From: CADEEN01 sp031379365
Lineage (GTDB): Bacteria; Pseudomonadota; Gammaproteobacteria; Burkholderiales; Burkholderiaceae_C
Direction: 5' to 3'
DNA: 14,489 bases
NCBI GenBank assembly: GCA_031379365.1
Contig: JANNFB010000217.1
Coordinates: 1 to 14,489 of the forward strand
The number at the start of each line of letters is the position of its first letter. The first letter of the stretch is position 1. The position numbers and the translations under genes are program-made. The notes beneath the pieces were generated by a model. The model was not told the DNA's origin. It did not search any database and was given only the letters and a program-made list of their open reading frames with translations. Below are positions 1-6,733 of this stretch, in pieces.

Positions 1-815
<815 letters not shown>

Positions 816-838
816 CGCCTCAGGCCTGCGCCGGGCCG

Positions 839-890
839 CCCCAAGCGGCCTGAGCTCCCCTCGGGGGGCGACGCCGCAGGCGCCTTGGGG
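839..890. repeat. Cloverleaf-like inverted-repeat element between convergent clpA and mtfA
   Basis: A 7-bp outer stem, CCCCAAG (839-845) with CTTGGGG (884-890), encloses two hairpins. The first is GCTCCC (854-859) with GGGGGC (864-869), loop CTCG. The second is CGCC (872-875) with GGCG (879-882), loop GCA. The element fills most of the 78-nt gap and ends 3 nt from the mtfA stop codon. It lacks a T-tract on either strand, so it is not a canonical intrinsic terminator, although it could slow polymerase or protect both 3' ends. From memory, similar GC-rich elements are dispersed between genes in Comamonadaceae and related Burkholderiales. Copy number cannot be tested here, and no second copy was seen in this window. 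Confidence 0.55.
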
Positions 891-893
891 TCG

Positions 894-1676
894 TCATGTC
901 TGCGCCGGATCCTGGCGGTAGTACGAAGCCAGCAGCCGGTACGTCGCCGGCTGCTCTTCTTTCAGCACGCGGGGGGTGACAAAGAAGGCCTCCGACGCCA
1001 CTGCAAAGAACTCGTCCGGCGTTTCGGCGGCATAGGGGTCCAGGACGGTTTCGTAGCCGCAAACCACGCGTTCGCAGAAGCGGTCGTACTCGGGCATCAG
1101 CGCGGCCAGCCAAGCTGCCCGCGCCTGCGCACTGGGCAGCAGCGGAACGCCGTCGGGCATGCCGTCGCGCATGTCGAGCACATGCGCGAATTCGTGGATC
1201 ACGACGTTGTAGGCGCTCGGCGCGGCGATGGCGTCAGTCGCCTGAACGTCGGTCCAGCTCAGCATCACCGGGCCGCCCTCCATCGCTTCGCCAGCCAAGG
1301 TTTCATCGTAGTGGTGCACGATGCCGTCCGCGTCGATAACTTCGCGCCGCGCGACAACCGCGTCGGCGTGCATCACGATGCCGACAAAGCCGTCGTAATG
1401 CTCGACGCCGAGTTCGAGCACCGGCAGACAGGCTTGCGCGGCCACCTGCAGAGCCATCGCGTCAGTGACGATCAGCCCCCCTGCACCCGTGAACTCTTTC
1501 TTGTCCAGAAACAGGCTGGCCAAGCGGCGCAGGCGCTGCAGATCGTGCGAAGAGCGGTGCGCAAGGAAGGGCAGGGCGCCCAGGGTTTCTTGCCACAGGG
1601 CATCCGGGATGGCCCGCCGCGCCAGCGACGCCTGTTCGCGCCGCTGTTGCAGCGCCCGCCACAAGCGCGAGATCAC
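894..1676 (-). CDS. mtfA: MtfA-like zinc peptidase (M90 family)
   Basis: A 260-residue soluble protein of the MtfA family (E. coli protein about 265 residues), with no signal peptide or membrane segment. The zinc-binding HExxH motif is HEFAH at residues 161-165, followed by VLDMRDG. A downstream FFAVASEAFF segment (around residue 229) supplies the likely glutamate zinc ligand. In E. coli, MtfA is an aminopeptidase that binds the glucose repressor Mlc and so affects ptsG expression; whether an Mlc partner exists here is unknown. The start is GTG (1676-1674), which overlaps the lpxH stop as GTGA, so translation is probably coupled to lpxH. It is the last gene of the leftward ppiA-ppiB-lpxH-mtfA cluster. 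Family is confident; physiological role in this organism is inference. Confidence 0.9.
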   Translation of the reverse strand: MISRLWRALQQRREQASLARRAIPDALWQETLGALPFLAHRSSHDLQRLRRLASLFLDKKEFTGAGGLIVTDAMALQVAAQACLPVLELGVEHYDGFVGIVMHADAVVARREVIDADGIVHHYDETLAGEAMEGGPVMLSWTDVQATDAIAAPSAYNVVIHEFAHVLDMRDGMPDGVPLLPSAQARAAWLAALMPEYDRFCERVVCGYETVLDPYAAETPDEFFAVASEAFFVTPRVLKEEQPATYRLLASYYRQDPAQT

Positions 1677-2464
1677 GACACCAGTTCGATGCGCGTGAAA
1701 CCGTCGCGCGTCAGGCGCAAGACCTGCGCCCGGCGCGGCTCGTTGTCGCAGTCCCAGTCGCTCAGCACATGCCGCGTGTAACCTGGCGCCGGCACTTCGC
1801 TGCCGGGCTGGTGGGTGTGGCCATGGACCAGGGCGTGGCTGCCGGTCGCGTGCATCCAGGAAACCGCCGCCGCTGCATCGACGTCGGCCCAGTCGGCCGC
1901 TGGCAAGCGCCGCTTGGTGGCTTCGCTGGCGTCACGCATCTTGCGCGCCTGACTCTCGCGCAAGGCCAGCGGTTGCGCCAGGAAGTCTCGGCGCCAAGCC
2001 GCGCTGCGAACCTCGCGGCGGAAGTCCTGGTAGGCCAGGTCGTCGAGGCAAAGTGCGTCACCGTGCGTGAGCAACACGCGTTGGCCCCAGGCGGACAGCA
2101 GGGTCGGATCGGGCAGACCCACCACGCCGCAATCCTTGAGCAGAGCGGAGCCGACCAAGAAGTCGCGATTGCCTGCCATGAAGCCGACCGTGCGCTGGCT
2201 CGACGCACTGGCCAGCACCGCAGCCAACTGGGCTTCGAAGCGGCCGGGTTGGCGCGCGTCGTCACCGATCCAGACCTCGAACAGGTCACCGAGGATGTAG
2301 ATCGCGTCCGCATGGCTTCGCGCCATGTAATCGGTCCAGGCCGCCGTCGTGCGCGGCTGCGTCTCACTCAGGTGCAGGTCAGAAATGAACTCGATGCAGC
2401 GCCAGGCCGCATCGGCCTCCAGTTCATAGAACGGCGGCAGCGCCAGCGATCGGTTCGATGCCAT
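1673..2464 (-). CDS. lpxH: UDP-2,3-diacylglucosamine pyrophosphatase LpxH
   Basis: Cleaves the pyrophosphate of UDP-2,3-diacylglucosamine to give lipid X and UMP, the fourth step of lipid A synthesis, at the inner face of the cytoplasmic membrane. It is a calcineurin-like metallophosphoesterase with the full dinuclear-metal motif set. Numbered from the ATG at 2464, these are DLH (29-31), GDLFEVWIGDD (59-69), GNRD (98-101), THGD (133-136) and HGHTH (214-218). The start at 2464 is preferred because AAGG lies 6 nt upstream. An in-frame ATG at 2479 (268 residues) is possible but has no visible ribosome-binding site. The protein has about 20 more N-terminal residues than E. coli LpxH. The stop overlaps the mtfA GTG, and ppiB ends just upstream; ppiB-lpxH adjacency is also found in E. 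coli. It marks a Gram-negative lipid A producer. Confidence 0.93.
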   Translation of the reverse strand: MASNRSLALPPFYELEADAAWRCIEFISDLHLSETQPRTTAAWTDYMARSHADAIYILGDLFEVWIGDDARQPGRFEAQLAAVLASASSQRTVGFMAGNRDFLVGSALLKDCGVVGLPDPTLLSAWGQRVLLTHGDALCLDDLAYQDFRREVRSAAWRRDFLAQPLALRESQARKMRDASEATKRRLPAADWADVDAAAAVSWMHATGSHALVHGHTHQPGSEVPAPGYTRHVLSDWDCDNEPRRAQVLRLTRDGFTRIELVS

Positions 2465-2486
2465 TCGCTGCCTTGCCATTCACGGT

Positions 2487-2987
2487 TCAGACAGCCACCA
2501 CGCGCTGTATGACCACGTCTTCCAGCGGCACATCGTCGTGGCCGCCCTTGCGCCCGGTGCCCACGCGCTCGATCGCATCAACGATGTCCATGCCGGCAAC
2601 GACACGTCCGAAAACCGCGTAGCCCCAGCCCTGCGGCGACTCGCTTTTGAAATCCAGGAAGCTGTTGTCGGAGACATTGATGAAGAACTGCGCCGTGGCC
2701 GAGTGCGGCGCCGAAGTGCGCGCCATGGCCAGCGTGTAGTGCTTGTTCTTCACGCCGTTGTTGGCTTCGTTCGTGATCGTGGCGTCGGTGGGCTTTTGCT
2801 TCATGCCCGGCTCGAAGCCGCCGCCCTGAACCATGAAGCCTTTGATGACACGATGGAACACCGTGTTGTCGTAGTGGCCCTTGGCAACATAGGCCAGGAA
2901 GTTGGCCACACTGACCGGCGCCTTCTCGTCGTCGAGCTCGATGCGCAGGGTGCCCGCGCTGGTGGTCATTTCAACAGTCTTGGTCAT
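2487..2987 (-). CDS. ppiB: Cytosolic peptidyl-prolyl cis-trans isomerase, cyclophilin type
   Basis: A 166-residue cyclophilin without a signal peptide, matching the length of E. coli PpiB (164). It catalyses cis-trans isomerisation of Xaa-Pro bonds in the cytosol. Motifs: FHRVIKGFMVQGGG with the catalytic Arg46, LAMARTSAPHSATAQFFINV (86-105) forming the proline pocket, and GYAVFGRVVAGMDIVD near the end. The ATG at 2987 follows the ppiA stop by 1 nt, and its ribosome-binding site GGAG (2998-2995) lies inside the ppiA 3' end, 7 nt from the start. This indicates co-translation with ppiA. It ends ahead of lpxH with a gap of 7-22 nt depending on the lpxH start. It lies next to an exported paralogue, which suggests a local duplication. 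Assignment is secure. Confidence 0.95.
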   Translation of the reverse strand: MTKTVEMTTSAGTLRIELDDEKAPVSVANFLAYVAKGHYDNTVFHRVIKGFMVQGGGFEPGMKQKPTDATITNEANNGVKNKHYTLAMARTSAPHSATAQFFINVSDNSFLDFKSESPQGWGYAVFGRVVAGMDIVDAIERVGTGRKGGHDDVPLEDVVIQRVVAV

Positions 2988-2988
2988 T

Positions 2989-3552
2989 TCATTTCTCCAA
3001 AGTAGCTTTCTTGATTGTCACGGGCATGACAGGCACGTTCTGTTGGCCCGCCTTGTCGGCCACGGCGACTGCCTTGATCTTGTCGACCACGTCCATGCCT
3101 TCGATGACCTTGCCGAACACAGCGTAGCCATTGCCATCACGCGAATTGGCCTGGTCGAGAAAGGCGTTGTCCTTCACATTGATGAAGAACTGCGCCGTGG
3201 CCGAGTTCGGGGCCATGGTTCGCGCCATCGCCAGCGTGCCCCTCAGGTTGGTCAGGCCGCTGCGGCTCTCGAGCGCAATCGGTGCTCGCGTCGGCTTCTC
3301 GCTCATGTCAGCCTTCATGCCGCCGCCCTGGATCATGAAGTTGTCGATCACGCGGTGGAAGATGGTGCCGTCGTAATGGCCGGCCTTGACGTACTGCACA
3401 AAGTTCTCGACCGTGTTGGGCGCTTTGTCCCGCTCGAGTTCGACAACGATGTCGCCCTGGCTGGTCGTCAGGCGCACTTTCTGGGCCAGGGCCGGGGCAC
3501 TGGCGAGTGCAAAGAAGAGGGTCCCGAAGGCAATCGCAAGCCGGGTTTTCAT
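2989..3552 (-). CDS. ppiA: Exported (periplasmic) peptidyl-prolyl cis-trans isomerase, cyclophilin type
   Basis: A 187-residue cyclophilin with a Sec signal peptide: MKTR, a hydrophobic core and an ALA-Q cleavage site after residue 23. It should act on proline bonds of proteins folding in the periplasm. The cyclophilin core shows FHRVIDNFMIQGGG (Arg67), LAMARTMAPNSATAQFFINV (107-126) and GYAVFGKVIEGMDVVD. The ATG at 3552 is chosen because AGGAG (3567-3563) lies 10 nt upstream. A TTG nine bases earlier at 3561 would extend the frame to 190 residues but sits 1 nt from that AGGAG, too close for initiation. It is the first gene of the leftward cluster, divergent from cysS. The residues before the signal core (MKTR) give a typical n-region only with the ATG start. 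Confidence 0.92.
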   Translation of the reverse strand: MKTRLAIAFGTLFFALASAPALAQKVRLTTSQGDIVVELERDKAPNTVENFVQYVKAGHYDGTIFHRVIDNFMIQGGGMKADMSEKPTRAPIALESRSGLTNLRGTLAMARTMAPNSATAQFFINVKDNAFLDQANSRDGNGYAVFGKVIEGMDVVDKIKAVAVADKAGQQNVPVMPVTIKKATLEK

Positions 3553-3562
3553 TGGTATCAAG

Positions 3563-3567
3563 CTCCT
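3563..3567 (-). promoter_or_regulatory. Ribosome-binding site deciding the ppiA start
   Basis: On the minus strand this reads AGGAG, 10 nt before the ATG at 3552 and only 1 nt before an in-frame TTG at 3561. The spacing supports the ATG. Confidence 0.7.
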
Positions 3568-3595
3568 GAGATGCAGACGACTCGCCCGCTATACT
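3566..3595 (+). promoter_or_regulatory. Putative sigma-70 promoter for cysS
   Basis: The -10 hexamer is TATACT at 3590-3595 (5 of 6 to consensus), with a -35-like CTGAGA at 3566-3571 (4 of 6) and an 18-bp spacer. Initiation near 3602 would give a leader of about 64 nt containing the 3613-3647 hairpin. Prediction by eye only. Confidence 0.45.
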
Positions 3596-3603
3596 GATTT
3601 TCG

Positions 3604-3631
3604 ATTCTACCGAGCGGCCTCCTGCACTGAA
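3604..3631 (-). promoter_or_regulatory. Putative sigma-70 promoter for ppiA-ppiB-lpxH-mtfA
   Basis: On the minus strand the -10 is TAGAAT (3609-3604, 5 of 6), with a weak -35 TTCAGT (3631-3626) and a 16-bp spacer. Transcription would begin near 3597, about 45 nt before the ppiA ATG. The -35 lies in the loop of the inverted repeat 3613-3647. TAGAAT also occurs before lysC and tRNA-Ser. Confidence 0.35.
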
Positions 3632-3647
3632 TTGCACCGAGGCCGCT
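3613..3647 (+). promoter_or_regulatory. Strong hairpin in the probable cysS leader (attenuator-like or operator)
   Basis: AGCGGCCTC (3613-3621) is perfectly complementary to GAGGCCGCT (3639-3647). Inside the 17-nt loop TGCA (3623-3626) can pair with TGCA (3633-3636). Five T residues follow at 3654-3658, 6 nt after the stem, just before the cysS ATG at 3666. The shape resembles a transcription attenuator, but the T-tract is short and displaced. It could equally be a protein-binding dyad in the shared cysS/ppiA promoter region. Confidence 0.45.
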
Positions 3648-3665
3648 GTCACGTTTTTCCCGGCG

Positions 3666-5051
3666 ATGACCCTGCGCATCCACAACACCCTGAGCCGCTC
3701 GCTCGAAGTCTTCGAACCCTTGCGTGCCGGCAAGGTCGGCATGTACGTGTGTGGCATGACGATCTACGACCTGTGCCACATGGGCCATCTGCGCATGATG
3801 ATGGCCTTCGACGTCGTCTACCGCTGGCTGAGCACGCTCGGCTACGACGTGACCTATGTGCGCAACATCACCGACATCGAAGACAAGATCATCAAGCGGG
3901 CGCTCGAACGCAAGATCACCATCCGTGCACTCACCGACGAGATGATCGCCGCCATGCATGCTGACCTTGCGGCGGTGGGCGTGGTGCAGCCGACAGCCGA
4001 GCCGCGCGCCACCGACTACGTGCCCCAGATGCTCGGGCTGATCGGGCAGCTCGAGACGAAGGGACTGGCCTACCGCTCCTCTAACGGCGACGTGAACTTT
4101 GCGGTGCGCAAGTTCCCGGGCTACGGCAAGCTGTCCGGCAAGAGCCTTGATGAACTGCGTGCCGGTGAGCGTGTCGCCGTGCTCGATGGCAAGCAGGACC
4201 CGCTCGACTTCGTGCTGTGGAAGACGGCCAAGCCCGACGAACCTGCCGACGCCAAGTACGCCAGCCTGTACGGCCCTGGGCGCCCGGGCTGGCATATCGA
4301 GTGCTCGGCCATGAGCCACGCGGTGCTCGGGGAACCCTTCGACATCCATGGTGGCGGCATGGACCTGACCTTCCCGCACCACGAGAACGAGATTGCGCAA
4401 AGCGAGGGCGCCAGCGGCGGCCCGTTTGTTCGCTACTGGCTGCACAACGGTTTCCTCAACGTCGACAACGAGAAGATGTCCAAGTCGTTGGGCAACTTCT
4501 TCACCATCCGCGACGTGCTCAAGCGCTACGACGGCGAGACCCTGCGCTTCTTCATGCTGCGCACGCACTACCGCAGCCCGTTCAACTTCAGCGATGCGCA
4601 CCTTGATGACGCGCGCACCGCCCTGCGGCGCATCTACACAGCGCTCGAAGGTGTCGAAGATTCATCACACACGGAGCCCATAGAGGTTGATTGGTCTCAG
4701 CCGCAGGCCGCGGCGTTCCGCGCGGCGATGAACGAGGACTTCAATACCCCGCTGGCGCTGGCTGCCCTGTTCGACCTGACGGGAGAGCTGAACCGCACGC
4801 GCTCAGCGCAGACTGCCGCGCTTTTGCGCGCGCTTGGCGCGACGCTGGGTGTCCTGCAAATGGTGCCGCGCAGCTACCTGCAAGGCGGCAATGCGGTGGA
4901 GGAGTCCGCCATCGATGCGCTGATTGCCGCGCGCGCGAGCGCCAAGCAAGCGCGCAATTTTGCCGAGGCCGACCGCATCCGACAGCAGCTCACCGATCTC
5001 GGCATCGAGCTGAAAGACTCGGCGCAGGGCACCACATGGGTCAAGGCCTAG
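3666..5051 (+). CDS. cysS: Cysteinyl-tRNA synthetase
   Basis: Charges tRNA-Cys with cysteine using ATP; a class I aminoacyl-tRNA synthetase in the cytosol. The 461 residues equal the E. coli length. The signature HIGH appears as HMGH (38-41), within CGMTIYDLCHMGHLR, and KMSKS is intact at 270-274. The four expected zinc ligands are all visible: Cys29, Cys213 (HIECSAMS), His238 and Glu242 (FPHHENE). An N-terminal Rossmann domain is followed by the helical anticodon-binding region (about 320-461). The ATG at 3666 has no clear Shine-Dalgarno sequence, but the N-terminus MTLRIHNTLSR fits the family. It is the first gene of a rightward cluster and is divergent from the cyclophilin/lpxH genes, as in E. 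coli. The DNA glycosylase start follows after 2 nt. Confidence 0.97.
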   Translation: MTLRIHNTLSRSLEVFEPLRAGKVGMYVCGMTIYDLCHMGHLRMMMAFDVVYRWLSTLGYDVTYVRNITDIEDKIIKRALERKITIRALTDEMIAAMHADLAAVGVVQPTAEPRATDYVPQMLGLIGQLETKGLAYRSSNGDVNFAVRKFPGYGKLSGKSLDELRAGERVAVLDGKQDPLDFVLWKTAKPDEPADAKYASLYGPGRPGWHIECSAMSHAVLGEPFDIHGGGMDLTFPHHENEIAQSEGASGGPFVRYWLHNGFLNVDNEKMSKSLGNFFTIRDVLKRYDGETLRFFMLRTHYRSPFNFSDAHLDDARTALRRIYTALEGVEDSSHTEPIEVDWSQPQAAAFRAAMNEDFNTPLALAALFDLTGELNRTRSAQTAALLRALGATLGVLQMVPRSYLQGGNAVEESAIDALIAARASAKQARNFAEADRIRQQLTDLGIELKDSAQGTTWVKA

Positions 5052-5053
5052 TC

Positions 5054-5716
5054 ATGGTGCGCAGCCCCGCCGCCGCGGCCGTGATCGTCACCCCGGGTTA
5101 CTGGGACGACGCCTGCAAGCACCTGGTGCGGCGCGACCGGGTGATGAAGAAACTGATCCCGCAGTTCGGTGAAGCCCGCCTGCAAAGCCGCGGTGATGCG
5201 TTCACGACCCTGGCGCGATCCATCGTCGGTCAGCAGATTTCGGTCAAGGCCGCGCAGTCGGTTTGGGACCGATTTGCGGCGCTGCTGCCGACGCCGGCAA
5301 CGCGCCTGGCGCCGCTGGCGGTGCTGGCCCTTGAAACCGCGGTGATGCGCAGCGCGGGCTTGTCAGCGCGCAAGTGCGAGTACCTGAGTGACCTGGCCAA
5401 GCACTTCGAAGGCGGCCTCGTGCACGTGCGTGACTGGCAGCAGATGGAAGACGAGGCCATCATTGACGAGTTGGTTGCGATCCGGGGCATCGGCCGGTGG
5501 ACGGCCGAGATGTTCCTGATTTTTCACCTGATGCGCCCGAACGTGATGCCACTGGACGACCTCGGTCTGATCAAGGGCATCAGCGTCAACTACTTCAGCG
5601 GCGAACCGGTGACGCGGGCGGAAGCGCGCGAGGTCGGCGAGGCCTGGGCACCGTTCAAGTCGGTGGCCACCTGGTATGTTTGGCGCAGCCTGGATCCCGT
5701 GCCCGTTGAGTATTGA
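5054..5716 (+). CDS. DNA-3-methyladenine glycosylase, AlkA-like (HhH-GPD superfamily)
   Basis: Base-excision repair enzyme expected to remove alkylated purines from DNA. The 220-residue protein has the HhH-GPD fold: an entry helix motif LARSIVGQQISVKAAQSVWDRF, the helix-hairpin-helix LVAIRGIGRWTAEMFLIF (140-157), and the catalytic aspartate in PLDDLGLIKG (Asp169). It lacks the N-terminal domain of E. coli AlkA (282 residues) and resembles the shorter single-fold glycosylases common in Burkholderiales. It has no iron-sulfur cysteine cluster, which argues against Nth or MutY. The ATG at 5054 lies 2 nt after the cysS stop with AAGG 7 nt upstream, inside cysS. An open frame extends further back to 4691 but overlaps cysS and carries no family motif, so it was not used. 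Substrate range is inferred; the gene name alkA would be approximate. Confidence 0.9.
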   Translation: MVRSPAAAAVIVTPGYWDDACKHLVRRDRVMKKLIPQFGEARLQSRGDAFTTLARSIVGQQISVKAAQSVWDRFAALLPTPATRLAPLAVLALETAVMRSAGLSARKCEYLSDLAKHFEGGLVHVRDWQQMEDEAIIDELVAIRGIGRWTAEMFLIFHLMRPNVMPLDDLGLIKGISVNYFSGEPVTRAEAREVGEAWAPFKSVATWYVWRSLDPVPVEY

Positions 5717-5745
5717 GGTCCCTTGCACAAGCCGGGCCGCCACTG

Positions 5746-5753
5746 AGAGGAGA
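5746..5753 (+). promoter_or_regulatory. Strong ribosome-binding site of accA
   Basis: AGAGGAGA, with its GGAG core ending 9 nt before the accA ATG. It is the clearest Shine-Dalgarno sequence among the rightward genes and fixes the accA start. Confidence 0.7.
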
Positions 5754-5761
5754 ATCCGCGC

Positions 5762-6733
5762 ATGAGCAAACGCCACTTCCTCGAGTTTGAAACGCCGATC
5801 GCCGAGCTCGACGCCAAGATCGAAGAGCTGCGCTACGTGCAGAACGAGTCGGCCGTCGACATCTCCGAAGAGATCGAGCGCCTCGACAAGAAAAGCCAGC
5901 AGCTCACCAAGGACATCTATGCCAGTCTGACGCCCTGGCAGGTGACACAGATCGCGCGCCATCCGCAGCGGCCCTACACCCTGGATTACGTCGCCGACTT
6001 GTTCACCGACTTCACCGAGTTGCACGGAGACCGCTCGTTTGCCGACGACCTGTCCATCGTCGCCGGCCTGGCGCGCTTCAACGGCCAGGCCTGCATGGTC
6101 ATCGGCCAGCAGAAGGGCCGCGACACCAAGGAGCGTGGCCTGCGCAACTTCGGCATGAGCCGGCCCGAGGGCTACCGCAAGGCCTTGCGGCTGATGCGTG
6201 TGGCCGAGAAGTTCAAGCTGCCGCTCTTCACCTTCGTCGACACACCGGGCGCCTACCCGGGCATCGGCGCCGAGGAGCGTGGCCAGAGCGAGGCCATCGG
6301 CCACAACATTTTCGAGATGGCACAACTCGAAGTGCCGATCATCGTCACCATCATCGGGGAGGGCGGCTCCGGGGGCGCGCTGGCGCTGTCGGTCGGCGAT
6401 CAGCTGCTGATGCTGCAGTACTCGGTGTACTCGGTGATTTCGCCCGAAGGCTGCGCGTCGATCCTCTGGAAGTCTGCCGAGCGTGCAGCCGATGCCGCCG
6501 ATGCCCTGGGCATCACGGCGCACCGCCTGAAGGCGCTTGGGCTGGTCGACAAGATCGTCAGCGAGCCTGTCGGTGGCGCACACCGCGACCCGAAGGCCAT
6601 GAGTGCCTCGCTCAAGCGCGCGCTCGGCGATGCGCTGCGCCAGGTGGTGGATCTCAAGCCCAAGGAACTGCTTGATCGCCGCTACCAGCGCCTGCAGTCC
6701 TACGGGCGCTTCGGCGATACGAAGGAGCGGTGA
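5762..6733 (+). CDS. accA: Acetyl-CoA carboxylase carboxyltransferase subunit alpha
   Basis: With AccD it forms the carboxyltransferase that moves CO2 from biotin on AccB to acetyl-CoA, making malonyl-CoA for fatty-acid synthesis. The 323 residues compare with 319 in E. coli. Recognisable segments are the N-terminal FLEFETPIAELDAKIEELR helix, ARHPQRPYTLDY, FTELHGDRSFADD, GQQKGRDTKER (115-125), PEGYRKALRLM, FVDTPGAYPGIGAEERGQ (158-175), the oxyanion-type GEGGSGGALAL (199-209) and SPEGCASILWK. All match the crotonase-like carboxyltransferase core, and nothing appears missing. It begins 45 nt after the glycosylase stop, and its stop TGA overlaps the GTG of tilS, so the two are probably coupled. 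accD is not in the window. Confidence 0.97.
   Translation: MSKRHFLEFETPIAELDAKIEELRYVQNESAVDISEEIERLDKKSQQLTKDIYASLTPWQVTQIARHPQRPYTLDYVADLFTDFTELHGDRSFADDLSIVAGLARFNGQACMVIGQQKGRDTKERGLRNFGMSRPEGYRKALRLMRVAEKFKLPLFTFVDTPGAYPGIGAEERGQSEAIGHNIFEMAQLEVPIIVTIIGEGGSGGALALSVGDQLLMLQYSVYSVISPEGCASILWKSAERAADAADALGITAHRLKALGLVDKIVSEPVGGAHRDPKAMSASLKRALGDALRQVVDLKPKELLDRRYQRLQSYGRFGDTKER

Noticed and set aside
885..1781. A 298-residue plus-strand open frame opposite mtfA
   Set aside because: mtfA carries the HEFAH zinc motif and couples to lpxH; the plus-strand frame has no features.
3558..4601. A 347-residue minus-strand open frame opposite cysS
   Set aside because: It is antisense to the conserved catalytic core of cysS and also overlaps the divergent promoter region; low-complexity shadow.
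4691..5053. Extension of the DNA glycosylase upstream inside cysS
   Set aside because: The extra 121 residues overlap cysS in another frame and do not resemble the AlkA N-terminal domain. An ATG with AAGG upstream at 5054 gives the normal short-form protein.
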